Positions 27,052 through 36,367 of a stretch of DNA of 64,000 nucleotides are shown here, in pieces. Location: NCBI GenBank assembly GCA_030285985.1, contig CP127384.1, positions 806,001-870,000 on the forward strand, given 5' to 3'. The translations under genes and the position numbers were made by a program. This DNA is from Aquidulcibacter paucihalophilus (GTDB lineage: Bacteria > Pseudomonadota > Alphaproteobacteria > Caulobacterales > Caulobacteraceae). How positions within the stretch are numbered: the first letter of the stretch is position 1; the number at the start of each line of letters is the position of its first letter. The notes under the pieces were generated by a model, which was given only the letters and a program-made list of their open reading frames with translations, was not told the DNA's origin and did no database searches.

Positions 27052-28344
27052 ATGATCGATCGCCGCACGATGCTGGCCGCCGCAGGCCTGGTCGGACTGG
27101 GGGCCGGACCGGCGCTGGGGCAGACCGCCCCGGCCGCGCCCGCCGCGCCCGCCGCGCCGCAGCCCACTCTGCTGGAACGGTTGGCCACGCGGGCGGGCGA
27201 GAACCGCCACAGGCTGGAGTTCGCCGACGGCCGCTTTTCCGGGCCTGGCTGGGACCTGCTGGTCGCCGAGGGACGCAAGGCGCGGTTCTTTCTGCTGGGC
27301 GAGGAACACGGGATCGCCGAGAATCCGATGCTGGCGGCGGCCCTGTTCGCGGAACTGGCACCGTCCGGATACGACACGCTCGCCATCGAGACCTCGCCAC
27401 TCATGGCCGCTGAGCTGGATCGGGCGTCCGCCGGGGGCGTCGACGGGCTGCGACAGCTGTTCGCCGACCCGCGGTCCCAGGCCGCCTTCTTTGGCATGCG
27501 CGAAGAGGCCGGGATGCTGGCGGCGATCCGCGCGGCCGTTCCACCCGGGCGGCCGGTCCTGTGGGGGCTGGACTACGACATAGCCGCCGACCGGCTGGCC
27601 ATTGCGCGGTTGACCGCCCGACCCAAGCCGGCGGCGGCAGCGGCGGCGCTGGCGCGCCTGGAGGCCGCGTCACTGGCGGCCTGGGCGCAATATGAAGCCA
27701 CCCGCGGGCCGCAGCACATCTTCAACTTCTCGGGCGACCCGTCCCTTGTACGGGCCGTCCGCGAAGCCTGGCCGGACGCCGACCCGGACGCGGCATGGAT
27801 GCTGACGGTTCTGGAGGAGACCCTGGAGATCAACCGGCTGTTCCTCTCGGGAAGCGGCCTGGCCTCGAACCAGCGTCGGGCGGAACTGAACAAGGCCAAT
27901 CTGTTCCGGTACTGGCGACAGGCCCGGTCGGAAGGCCGGAGCCCGCGGGCCATGTTCAAATTCGGAGCCAATCACATGGTCCGGGGACTGAACATGACGG
28001 AGGCCTTCGACCTGGGCACCACGATTCCCGAGCTGGCGGCGCTTGAGGGCGAGTCGACCTTCAGCCTGATGGTTCTGCCGGGAAGCGGCCGGTCGGTCGC
28101 GGTGCTCGATCCGGTCACCTGGACCTACCGCGAGAGCGAGCCTCGGGATGACTACGCCGCGGGCCTCGAGGCGGTGGCCGGCCAGGCGTTCGACGACGTC
28201 TTCACGGTCATCGATCTGCGTCCGCTCCGTGCCCTGCTGCCGGGCCTACGCACAGCGGGGGTCAACCGCGAGCTGGTCCGGATGGTTCACGGCTTCGATG
28301 GACTTCTGGTGATGAGCGGCTCCGGCCCTTCGCGGAACCTCTGA
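27052..28344 (+). CDS. Tat-exported EreA/ChaN-like protein
   Basis: A 430-aa protein with a twin-arginine-type signal (MIDRRTMLAAAGLVGLGAG) and an Ala/Pro linker (AAPAAPAAPQPT). The mature part contains FLLGEEHGIAENPMLAAALF and TLAIETSPLMAAELD, the paired Glu/His blocks of the erythromycin-esterase/ChaN/TIKI superfamily. The late block MFKFGANHMVRGLN supplies another conserved His. Members hydrolyse esters or bind haem, and which applies cannot be told here. The upstream GGGGAG (27039-27044) supports the start. It is probably a single-gene unit. Confidence 0.75.
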   Translation: MIDRRTMLAAAGLVGLGAGPALGQTAPAAPAAPAAPQPTLLERLATRAGENRHRLEFADGRFSGPGWDLLVAEGRKARFFLLGEEHGIAENPMLAAALFAELAPSGYDTLAIETSPLMAAELDRASAGGVDGLRQLFADPRSQAAFFGMREEAGMLAAIRAAVPPGRPVLWGLDYDIAADRLAIARLTARPKPAAAAAALARLEAASLAAWAQYEATRGPQHIFNFSGDPSLVRAVREAWPDADPDAAWMLTVLEETLEINRLFLSGSGLASNQRRAELNKANLFRYWRQARSEGRSPRAMFKFGANHMVRGLNMTEAFDLGTTIPELAALEGESTFSLMVLPGSGRSVAVLDPVTWTYRESEPRDDYAAGLEAVAGQAFDDVFTVIDLRPLRALLPGLRTAGVNRELVRMVHGFDGLLVMSGSGPSRNL

Positions 28345-28409
28345 CCGCGGGTCCGGGAACCGGGACCTCGCCCGGTGACGCCCTGGATGGGGTGGCGGGG
28401 ACCGGAAGG

Positions 28410-29504
28410 TCAGGCGGTCGGCGCGGCCCGGGCGGCGGTCGCGTCGGTCGCTGCGGGGGCCGGAGCCGGGGCGGGAGCCGGGACCGGCACCATGGCACCG
28501 GGCTCCTGGGCGGCGCCGGCGTCCGCGCCACGCTCCTGGGCGACCAGCATATTGTAGGCGACCGCGCCGGCTTCGCGGACCGGGCCCGTGGGGTCCAGGC
28601 TGGCCTGGATCAGGCGGGGTGCCTCGGCCTCGCTCGACGGGCGGGCGGCGTAGGAGAAGGCCTCGCGCGAGCCTGAGCGGCCGCCGAAGCGATAGAACAG
28701 ATGGTCGCCGACCTGACCGACCCGCACCAGCGAGTTGCGCCAGCCCGGCGCGACGCCGGTGGTGTGGAAATGGGTGGCGTTGCCGACGCCGGCGTAGACG
28801 GCGCCGGACAGGGCGGCCGAAGCCACTTCACGGGCGCGGTCCCAGGCGGCGCGGTTGACGCGGCCGCGCATCGAGCCGTCGCAGGTGAAGCTGAACTGGC
28901 AACCCGTGCGGCGGCCGGCCCCCTGGAAGACGACGCCGCAGACGCTGTTGGGGAAGGCCGCGTGACGAACGCGGTTCAGAACCACCTGGGTGACGGCGCG
29001 CATGCCGTCACGGCCCTCGCCGCGGGCTTCGTAATAGGCGGCCTGGGTCAGGCAATCGAGGTCGCGCGAGGCGTCGAGGGTGCTGCCGAGGCGGAAGGGC
29101 AGGGCGGCCACCGGCCCGGTCAGATTGACCCGGCGCAGGCCGCCACCGGCAGACTGGTCGCGCAGTTGTTCCAGGCGGGCAGTCAGGAGTTCGGCCTGGC
29201 GATCCCGCTGGGCACCGCCGGCGACGGTATAGGGATCGTGCCGTCGGGCGATGGTCAGGGCGCTTTCGTCCAGACCTCCCGCGGCAGCCGCAAGGGCTTC
29301 CTCGGTGAACCCCGCTGCGGTGGCTCCGTCGATGCGTTCCGCCTGGGCCCGCACGGTCGTGGCTTTCGCCGCCGTGCCGCCCAGATAGGCGCAGCCGATC
29401 GCCAGTCCCACCAATGCGCCGAACGCCGCCGCCGCCGATCCGGGCCGAATCCGGGCCGCACGATCAACAGGGGGGTTCACACGCGTCTGCGGGGCTTTCG
29501 GCAA
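28410..29504 (-). CDS. SleB-family cell wall hydrolase (copy 1)
   Basis: A 364-aa envelope protein with one N-terminal membrane anchor (about 23-47). A helical region follows, then the hydrolase_2 (SleB) domain from about 145. That domain contains CLTQAAYYEARGEG with the catalytic Glu, VVLNRVRHAAFPNSVCGVVF, GCQFSFTCDG and ATHFHTTGVAPGW. It predictably cleaves the glycan strands of peptidoglycan. The C-terminus is a low-complexity Ala/Pro repeat (VPAPAPAPAPA). A paralogue lies at 35040-36200 on the other strand. Confidence 0.9.
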   Translation of the reverse strand: MPKAPQTRVNPPVDRAARIRPGSAAAAFGALVGLAIGCAYLGGTAAKATTVRAQAERIDGATAAGFTEEALAAAAGGLDESALTIARRHDPYTVAGGAQRDRQAELLTARLEQLRDQSAGGGLRRVNLTGPVAALPFRLGSTLDASRDLDCLTQAAYYEARGEGRDGMRAVTQVVLNRVRHAAFPNSVCGVVFQGAGRRTGCQFSFTCDGSMRGRVNRAAWDRAREVASAALSGAVYAGVGNATHFHTTGVAPGWRNSLVRVGQVGDHLFYRFGGRSGSREAFSYAARPSSEAEAPRLIQASLDPTGPVREAGAVAYNMLVAQERGADAGAAQEPGAMVPVPAPAPAPAPAATDATAARAAPTA

Positions 29505-29969
29505 GGGCTCAGTCCTGTACGGCAGGGCGCAATGCCGCCCCCGGGTAGTCTCGCAACCGGGCGACCCTCTCCAATCCCTGGAGATCGGCGTCGCGATCCG
29601 CTTGCGGTAAATCGACGGTCAGCGAACGAGCCGGCTATCGAGGACGCGCCTTAAGCCAGCCGTTTGTGGCGCCAATGTGGTTGATTCGCAAGATTGGTGT
29701 GCGACGCAACATCGCGGACACGCCGCGCTGTATCCGGAAGTGAACGCCTCCATCGAGCTTTATAGTCACGTTCAGTGAAACATCGCTTTACTGTAAATGC
29801 TATCACATCGACAACACGAACCAAGTGTCACGGCTGGCCTCACCGATTGATAGCGCGCCCAACTGTTGTCTTCACGATTAACAGGAATTTGCCAATGACT
29901 TGAGGGAAGCGACCGGAACCGGCGAAGGGCCGGGGGCGTTCAAGCTCCGCTATTGGAAGGATTTTCCCC
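29505..29969. other. 465-bp non-coding region, AT-richer than surroundings
   Basis: No gene, hairpin or clear promoter pair can be supported here. The middle part (about 29670-29900) is visibly less GC-rich than the genes. It probably contains the divergent promoters of the SleB gene and the small lipoprotein. One GANTC methylation site is at 29683-29687. Confidence 0.5.
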
Positions 29970-30155
29970 ATGAAACGCTTCGCTATCACCCTCGTCGTCG
30001 CCGCCACGGCCCTGGCCGCCGCCGCCTGCGGCCAGACCATCGAGCAGAGAGCCGCCACGGGTGCCGTCGCCGGTGCCGTCATCGCGGGGCCCGTCGGGGC
30101 CGCTGTGGGAGGCGCGGCGGGCGCGGCGGTCGGTCAGGCCGAGAAGCCGAACTGA
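29970..30155 (+). CDS. small glycine-zipper lipoprotein
   Basis: A 61-aa protein. MKRFAITLVVAATALAAAAC is a lipoprotein signal with the lipobox LAAAAC-G. The short mature chain has GAVAGAVIAGPVGAAVGGAAGAAVG in alternating small residues, a glycine-zipper typical of outer-membrane-associated small lipoproteins. GGAAGG at about 29957 is a good RBS. The function is unknown. Confidence 0.8.
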   Translation: MKRFAITLVVAATALAAAACGQTIEQRAATGAVAGAVIAGPVGAAVGGAAGAAVGQAEKPN

Positions 30156-30314
30156 CACAGTCGGCCTTCGAGTGAGCGGGGCGGCGGTCATCGGCGCCTC
30201 GCGAACTTGATTTCCGCGCCCATTTAGGGTTAGCGACGCGCCGGGCTGCGCTGCAAATCGCCCGACCGCGTTCCAGCGCATCCATAAACGTTCAAGGACA
30301 TCGACGCCCTCCGC

Positions 30315-30677
30315 ATGAGAGATCTGAAACAGACCGGCTTCACCGACCGCCTTACGGCTCAGCAGGAGGCCAAGAAGGCCCTGCTCGCCCGGTTCAAGCC
30401 CAAGGCCGCCGCCCCCGATCCCGAATTCGAAAAGCTGGCCGCCAAGCGCGCCGCCGAGAAGGAGGCGCTGCGCCAGCAGCACGAGCTCGCCAAGGCCGAG
30501 GCCCGGCGCGAGAAGGCTGAAAAGGAAGCCGCGCGCATGGCGGCCAACGCAGAGGCCCAGGAAGCCGTCGAGGCCGAGAAGCGCGCCGCCCGCAAGGAGC
30601 GCAAGGCCCTGACCAAGGAAGAACAAAAGGCCGCCCGCGACGCCCGCTACGCCGCGCGCAAGGCACGCACGCGCTGA
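30315..30677 (+). CDS. charged coiled-coil protein (DUF6481-like)
   Basis: A 120-aa protein made almost wholly of Lys, Arg, Glu and Ala after MRDLKQTGFTDRL. The N-terminal motif and the long KRAAEKEALRQ-type helix match small alphaproteobacterial proteins annotated DUF6481. It has no signal or membrane segment. It may bind nucleic acid or ribosomes through its basic tail (AARDARYAARKARTR); this is inference. It ends at a GAAA-loop hairpin. Confidence 0.7.
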   Translation: MRDLKQTGFTDRLTAQQEAKKALLARFKPKAAAPDPEFEKLAAKRAAEKEALRQQHELAKAEARREKAEKEAARMAANAEAQEAVEAEKRAARKERKALTKEEQKAARDARYAARKARTR

Positions 30678-30686
30678 TATCCATGC

Positions 30687-30708
30687 CGGTCGGCCGAAAG
30701 GCCGGCCG
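30687..30708. terminator. bidirectional hairpin with GAAA tetraloop
   Basis: CGGTCGGCC (30687-30695), GAAA, GGCCGGCCG (30700-30708) form a 9-bp stem with one G-U pair. It lies between the convergent ends of the coiled-coil gene (+) and the hybrid kinase (-). No T-run is present, but the stability and position fit a shared terminator. Confidence 0.65.
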
Positions 30709-30713
30709 TCACC

Positions 30714-33700
30714 TCAGCTGAGCTCGCCCAGAATGCGGGCCAGTTGCTCGCCCGAGTAGGGCTTGCGCAGGAACGGCCAGGGCGCGTCAGCCAGGGCCGC
30801 ATCCACATCCTCGCCGGCATAGCCCGAGGTCAGCACCACCCGCATTTCCGGGTAATCCCGTCCGCACATCCGCGCCAGTTCGATGCCGGTCATGCCACCG
30901 GGCATGACGACGTCGCTCAGCATCATGTCGAATTTTTCGCGCTTCAGCAGATCCAGCGCCTGCGGCGCGGTCTCGACGGCGCGCACCTCCAGCCCGAGAC
31001 CTTCCAGCAACTCCAGCGCCACGACCGCGACGCTGGCGTCGTCCTCGACCAGCAGCAGGCGACGGCCGGCGGCCATCGGCCGCGCGGCTTCCGGCCCGGC
31101 GTCGGCGACGATACGGAGGGTCTCGTTCAACGGCGGCAGGAACAGTTTGATCTCGGTTCCACGTCCGACCGTCGAATGTATCTGGGCGGCCCCGCCGCTC
31201 TGGCGGGCGAAGCCATAGACCTGGCTCAGGCCCAGCCCCGTTCCCTTGCCCACGGCCTTGGTGGTGAAGAAGGGCTCGAACACACGCGCGATGACCTCGG
31301 GCGACATGCCCGCGCCATTGTCGCCGACGGTGACACAGACATAGTCGCCAGCCGCCAGGTCAGCGACTTCGCCAGCCTCGACCGTGCAGGACTGGGTCTG
31401 GACGGTGATCCGGCCCTTGTCGCCGACCGCGTCACGCGCGTTGACGACCAGATTCAGCAGCGCGGCCTCGAACTGGGACGGATCAACGCTGACCCGCGCG
31501 CCCCCACGCCGGAGCTTGAGCTTGAATTCCACGGCCTCGCCGACGGCGCGGCGCAGCAGGGGTTCGCTCTGGCGGATCTGCACGTTGAGATCGACGGCTT
31601 CCGGACGCAGGGCCTGCCGGCGTGAGAAGGCCAGCAACTGATGGGTCAGACCCTCGCCGCGCCGCGCCGCTGCCAGCGCCGCCTCGCCCAGCTTCTGGCG
31701 CTTGGCGGCGTCGTTGGGCGAGCGCAGCATGATGTCGAGCGCGCCGATCACCACGGTCAGCAGATTGTTGAAATCATGGGCCACGCCCCCGGTCAGGCGG
31801 CCGACAGCCTCCATACGCTGGGCGTGCATCAGATCCGCCTCGGCCTTGGCCTTTTCGGCCAGCGCCGCGCCGACCCGCTCCTCGAGCAGTTCGTTGATCC
31901 GCTTCAGGTCTTCCTCGGCGCGCTTGGCGTCGGTGACGTCGAGGTTGGCGCCGACATAGCCCTGGAACGTCCCGCTCGCATCGAAGCGGGGAATGCCTTC
32001 ACAGCGAAGCCAGCGCGCTCCCAGACGCGGATGCTGGACCCGCATGGTGCGCTGGTAGCGGTCCCTGGCCTTCACGGCGCGTTCGAAGACCTCGTGATCG
32101 CCTTCAAGGTTCAGCGTCGTCACGGTCTGCCGCCAGCTGGACGCGAGGCCCGCTTCGCTGACCTCGAACCAGGTCTTGTAGCTGCGGTTGGCGAAGGCGA
32201 GGTCGCCCTTCTCATCCGTCATCCAGATCTGCACCGGCGCGCTGTTGGCGATGGTACGGAAGCGGGTTTCGGATTCGGACAGCCGGTTTTCGGCCTCCAC
32301 ACGCGCGGTCTCGTCGCGCAGGGTCAGAACGGCACCGATCCGGCCCCCGTCCGGCTTGAAGACCGGGCGGGCATTGCCGACCGCCAGCACTTCGGACCCA
32401 TCGGGTCGCCGGATGCGCCAGCGGGCATTCAGGACCGTCTCGCCCCCGATCACGGCGCGCGCGAGCGGAAGCTGGTCGGACGAGTAGGGAAGGCCATCCT
32501 CGGTGAACAGATGATAGGTGGCGGAATAGTCCTCGGGCCCGACGTCCAGACGGTCGACCCCGTGCAGACGGACGGCGGCGTCGTTGACGAAGGTGATCCG
32601 ACCCTCGGGATCGGTCACGATGACCCCCTCGGCCAGTTGGCCCAGAATGGCGTCCCGTTCGGCCGCAGCCGCTACGAGATTGGCGGCGGTCTCTCGGATG
32701 TCCGTGACATCGAAGGCGACGCCTACAAAGCCGATGACCGCATTGTCCGCGCCCTGACGGGGCCGCGAGAAGGACTTCAGCCAGCGATACTCGCCGTCGT
32801 GCCGGAGGTAGCGGGCTTCCATCGAGAACGGCTGGCCGGATCCCTCTCCGGCGAGGGATTCCTTCAGCACCCGCTCATGATCGTCCGGGTGGATGATCGC
32901 GCGCCAGTCGGCCAGCCTCGCCTCTTCATAGGTGCCGCCATTGTAGGCGACATAGGCCTGGTTGACGAAGGCACGGGTGCGGTCCTGCTGCGTCACCCAG
33001 ATCAGCACCGGAGCCGTGTCGGCGATGGCGCGGAAGCGCTCCTCACTCTCTCGCACCTCTGCCTCGGCGCGGGTGCGTTCGATCTCGGTCCAGGTGCGCA
33101 GGGCGACGTCCTGCAACAGGGCGATTTCCGCCCCGGTCCATTCGCGGACGGTCGAGTGGTGCGCATAGAGGAAGGCGCGCAGGCCGCCGCCGCGGATCAC
33201 GGGTGCGCGCATCAGGGCGCGTGTTTCCAGCCGATTGAAGACCTCCAGCCCGTCGCGGGTGCGCGGGTCCTGCTGAACGTCCGTAATATGGATCATGCGA
33301 CCCTCGGCGAGGTCGGCGATCAGGTCGGCCCCGAGATCCTCCAGACTGAACTCGCCCTGGGCGCTGACGACGCCGGCCGTCCAGTCGCGGGTCATGGAGA
33401 CCAGACCGCGTTCCTGGTCGACCTCGCCATAGCCGACCCGGTCCGCACCGAGTTCGACGCCGAGGGCCCGCTCGACCTCAAGGATGACGGCTTCGGGAGA
33501 CGTCAGATCACGCAGCCGGTCGGTCAGTGCCAGAAGGAAGGACTGCCGTCGCTCCTGCCGTGAAAGCGCGTCGAGGGCCTCGCGGGTCTCGGTGGTGTCA
33601 AACGACATACCGACGTAGCCGAGGAAGACCCCGTCACCGGCGAACCGCGGCTTGACCGAAATCCGCATCCAGCGCCAGGCACCGTCCGCACGCTGGAACC

Positions 33701-34790
33701 GCGCCTCGAAGCCGTAGGGCAGGCGGTCGGGCCGTGCCGCAGCCATGGCCGCCTCGACGCCGGCCGCGTCGTCGGGATGAATGGCGGCCTTCCATACATC
33801 GCCCAGAAGGCGGTCGGCGGGTTGACCGTAGAACTCGACAAGAGCCGCGTTGACGAACTCGACCCTGGCCTCGGCATTGGTCATCCAGACGGGGGAGGGG
33901 GCCGTGTCGGCCATCAGCCGGAACCGGGCCTCGCTCTCGCGCAGCGCAGCCTCGGCGGCGCGGGCCTCGGTGACGTCGGTGTTGACGCCGATCAGGCCGC
34001 CATAGCGGCCGTCGGGCTCCAGACGCGGCCGGGCGTCCGTGTGCAGAACCCGCCACTCGCCATCGTGGCGACGGAAGCGGGCTTCGGTGGAAAAGGCGGC
34101 CTGGCGCGTCGCGGCCTCCGCCGTCACCGCCCAGACCTGCTCGACATCATCGGGATGGATCAGGGCGCTGAAATCAAAGCCGTCCAGCGACTCCGGCGCG
34201 TCCCAGAAGGCGCGCTGGGCGGCGTTCAGCTGGATGCAGCGGCCGGTCTCGTCGCTCATCCACAGCATGACCGGGGCGTGTTCGCTGACCAGGCGGAGCT
34301 GATGTTCGCGATCGTCGATGCGGGCCCGGCTGCTGTTCAGGGCCTCAAGCGACGCATCCAGGGCCCCGACCATGTCACGGAGCGCCGATGCGACGGCTGT
34401 GACGAACAGGCCCACGACGATGAAGTTGACGGTTGCGACGATCCCCAGCCGATCCGCCATCCCGGCCCCGACGGCACCGGGACCGACCAATAGCCAGCCG
34501 CCGAACAGGCAGGCGGCTGTGGCTGTCAGCCCCGCCAGCCGGCCTGCGGCCAGTGAGGCGATGATCACGCCCGGCAGCAGGATCATGAAGCCGGTGATAT
34601 TGCCGTAGAAGCCGCTGAGCGAGCCGCGGAGGCACAGGGCCGCCCCTGCGGCACCGATGCCGACCAGCAAGGACACCCACCACGGGCGGGTCTTTACCCG
34701 CGCCAGCCGGGTGACGGCGGCACCAATACTGAACACCCGAACGAAATTCCCCAACGCGCTCATAGACCCCCGCTCGCGCGTACGCGTCAT
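30714..34790 (-). CDS. multi-PAS/GAF hybrid sensor histidine kinase with receiver domain
   Basis: A 1358-aa kinase. A membrane region (about 35-150, DUF4118/MASE-like) precedes two PAS domains (about 160-410), a GAF domain (about 415-575) and three more PAS domains (about 580-960). Then follow the dimerisation/phosphoacceptor domain (GGVAHDFNNLLTVV, H1005), the ATPase domain (DNGAGM, GTGLGLSQVYG) and a receiver domain (LLLVEDDAS; D1293 in MMLSDVVMP; K in LRKPYS). PAS blocks repeat the pattern RFR-IA-TAP-WMT. Start 34790 lacks an RBS; ATG 34763, after GGGGG, is a credible alternative that removes nine residues. Output partners are unknown. Confidence 0.93.
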   Translation of the reverse strand: MTRTRERGSMSALGNFVRVFSIGAAVTRLARVKTRPWWVSLLVGIGAAGAALCLRGSLSGFYGNITGFMILLPGVIIASLAAGRLAGLTATAACLFGGWLLVGPGAVGAGMADRLGIVATVNFIVVGLFVTAVASALRDMVGALDASLEALNSSRARIDDREHQLRLVSEHAPVMLWMSDETGRCIQLNAAQRAFWDAPESLDGFDFSALIHPDDVEQVWAVTAEAATRQAAFSTEARFRRHDGEWRVLHTDARPRLEPDGRYGGLIGVNTDVTEARAAEAALRESEARFRLMADTAPSPVWMTNAEARVEFVNAALVEFYGQPADRLLGDVWKAAIHPDDAAGVEAAMAAARPDRLPYGFEARFQRADGAWRWMRISVKPRFAGDGVFLGYVGMSFDTTETREALDALSRQERRQSFLLALTDRLRDLTSPEAVILEVERALGVELGADRVGYGEVDQERGLVSMTRDWTAGVVSAQGEFSLEDLGADLIADLAEGRMIHITDVQQDPRTRDGLEVFNRLETRALMRAPVIRGGGLRAFLYAHHSTVREWTGAEIALLQDVALRTWTEIERTRAEAEVRESEERFRAIADTAPVLIWVTQQDRTRAFVNQAYVAYNGGTYEEARLADWRAIIHPDDHERVLKESLAGEGSGQPFSMEARYLRHDGEYRWLKSFSRPRQGADNAVIGFVGVAFDVTDIRETAANLVAAAAERDAILGQLAEGVIVTDPEGRITFVNDAAVRLHGVDRLDVGPEDYSATYHLFTEDGLPYSSDQLPLARAVIGGETVLNARWRIRRPDGSEVLAVGNARPVFKPDGGRIGAVLTLRDETARVEAENRLSESETRFRTIANSAPVQIWMTDEKGDLAFANRSYKTWFEVSEAGLASSWRQTVTTLNLEGDHEVFERAVKARDRYQRTMRVQHPRLGARWLRCEGIPRFDASGTFQGYVGANLDVTDAKRAEEDLKRINELLEERVGAALAEKAKAEADLMHAQRMEAVGRLTGGVAHDFNNLLTVVIGALDIMLRSPNDAAKRQKLGEAALAAARRGEGLTHQLLAFSRRQALRPEAVDLNVQIRQSEPLLRRAVGEAVEFKLKLRRGGARVSVDPSQFEAALLNLVVNARDAVGDKGRITVQTQSCTVEAGEVADLAAGDYVCVTVGDNGAGMSPEVIARVFEPFFTTKAVGKGTGLGLSQVYGFARQSGGAAQIHSTVGRGTEIKLFLPPLNETLRIVADAGPEAARPMAAGRRLLLVEDDASVAVVALELLEGLGLEVRAVETAPQALDLLKREKFDMMLSDVVMPGGMTGIELARMCGRDYPEMRVVLTSGYAGEDVDAALADAPWPFLRKPYSGEQLARILGELS

Positions 34791-35039
34791 CGGCGAACGC
34801 CCTGGGCGGGCTTGAGTTCCCGTAAGCGTGACGATCGCAGCGGGGTTCGTCCGTGGGTCGAAAAGAGCCGAAGTCGGCGGGGCCTTTCACGCCCCGAAAG
34901 CGTTGGAGCTTGACCGAACCGGGCTTTTCCGCCTGAAAAGCGCCCCGCTTGGCGCGCAATCTGCACGATCGTCGGGCCATGTCCCGGCTTGGGAGCTGAC
35001 TATTTGGCCAGGATCGACTGGACCGTGACGTTGAAGAGG
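34791..35039. promoter_or_regulatory. divergent gap between hybrid kinase and second SleB gene
   Basis: The 249-bp gap has no gene. It must contain promoters for both flanking genes. I cannot point to a convincing -35/-10 pair. Confidence 0.4.
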
Positions 35040-36200
35040 ATGCGCCGGCTTCTGGCCGTCGCGCCCGTGATGCTGGCTGCCTTCGGGGTCGCCATGGCCG
35101 CCAGTTCAACGCCGCGCCCCGAGATCGATCGCCGCGCCGAGACCATCCGCAGCCTGACCGGAGGCGATCTGGGCCCCGGCGGTTTCGCCGCCATTACCGG
35201 CCGGATGGACCCGTCCCAGCTGGCCATCGCCCTTCGTCACGACCCCGGGGAACGTCGCGCCGCGCTCTATGGACTGACCCCCGGCTGGGAGAGCCTGACC
35301 CTCGCCGGCCGGCCGACGCTGGACTTCGGCACCACGGGCCTGGACGCCATGAAGCTGAACGCGGCGACGCCGGACGCCTCGCAGTTTCTGCGCGTCGCCG
35401 CGCCCTTCGTCTTCAAGCCGGCGACGGCAGAGGATCGCCGTCGGGCGCTGCGCTGCCTGACCCAGGGCATCTATTATGAGGCCGCGCTTGAGCCCACCGA
35501 GGGCCAGGAGGCCGTCGCCCAGGTCATTCTGAACCGGGTGCGCGACCCCAACTACGCCAACAGTGTTTGCGGTGTGGTCTTCGAGGGTGCCGAGCGCACC
35601 ACGGGCTGCCAGTTCAGCTTCACCTGCGACGGGGCGCTGTCCCAGGCACCGGTCGCCTGGGCCTGGAACCGCGCCAGGGTCGTCGCTGAGCGGGCGCTGG
35701 CCGGTCATGTGTCGACCCGCGTCGGCACCGCGACCCACTATCACGCCGACTATGTCCACCCCTGGTGGGCACCGACGCTGAACAAGCTGACCCAGATCGG
35801 GGCGCACATCTTCTATCGCTGGAAGGGCGTCTACGGAGAGCCGGCGGCCTTCCGTCAGGCCTATGCCGGTCGGGAGCCCCTGATCGACGAGGCGCGCTTC
35901 TCGCGCCCCCGCATCCAGATCGCCTCTGCGGCCGAGGCCGAGCTGGCCCTCAGTGAGGCCGCCGCCAGGGGGGAAGGCGTCATCCGCACTGTCGAGATCG
36001 ACGGCCAGACCCGCGTCGTCGGCGTCGCCTCGCTGGGCGGCCGCCGTCAGGCCACGGCCGCCGATATCGCCGCCATCAACCAGCGTCTCGCCGCTTTCGA
36101 GTCACCGCCGTCGTCGGCAGCGTCGGAAGCGCCGGTCCGGGCGGCGCCTCCGGGCGTGACGGTCATGGACGTCGAGGAAGTGGGCCGCCCGGCTTCCTGA
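35040..36200 (+). CDS. SleB-family cell wall hydrolase (copy 2)
   Basis: A 386-aa exported hydrolase (signal MRRLLAVAPVMLAAFGVAMA). The SleB domain around residues 135-270 has CLTQGIYYEAALEPTEG with the catalytic Glu, VILNRVRDPNYANSVCGVVF, GCQFSFTCDG and THYHADYVHPWW. The catalytic half closely mirrors copy 1 (28410-29504), whereas the N- and C-terminal regions differ. The in-frame GTG at 35025 is an alternative start. A hairpin overlapping the stop probably ends transcription. Confidence 0.9.
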   Translation: MRRLLAVAPVMLAAFGVAMAASSTPRPEIDRRAETIRSLTGGDLGPGGFAAITGRMDPSQLAIALRHDPGERRAALYGLTPGWESLTLAGRPTLDFGTTGLDAMKLNAATPDASQFLRVAAPFVFKPATAEDRRRALRCLTQGIYYEAALEPTEGQEAVAQVILNRVRDPNYANSVCGVVFEGAERTTGCQFSFTCDGALSQAPVAWAWNRARVVAERALAGHVSTRVGTATHYHADYVHPWWAPTLNKLTQIGAHIFYRWKGVYGEPAAFRQAYAGREPLIDEARFSRPRIQIASAAEAELALSEAAARGEGVIRTVEIDGQTRVVGVASLGGRRQATAADIAAINQRLAAFESPPSSAASEAPVRAAPPGVTVMDVEEVGRPAS

Positions 36201-36223
36201 AACCGTTTCGGCGCAACGGTTTT
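36200..36223 (+). terminator. hairpin overlapping the SleB copy 2 stop
   Basis: AAACCGTT (36200-36207), a 7-nt loop, AACGGTTT (36215-36222), then TTG. The perfect 8-bp stem begins at the last base of the stop codon. Confidence 0.6.
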
Positions 36224-36367
36224 GCCCCCGGGGCATTTCATCGCCGGACCTGCGGGACAGCACGTGCGCAAGGTTCGCCGGATACGGCGACACGGCGGCC
36301 TTTTGCCGACGCGGGTCCGGACCCCGATCGAGCAACAGGGCGCTGCCGCGCCGATGGAAGGCGCCGT

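Noticed and set aside
30206..30226. Heat-shock (sigma-32)-like promoter CTTGAT...CCCAT before the coiled-coil gene
   Set aside because: The spacing between the two elements is about 7 bp, far shorter than a functional promoter needs.
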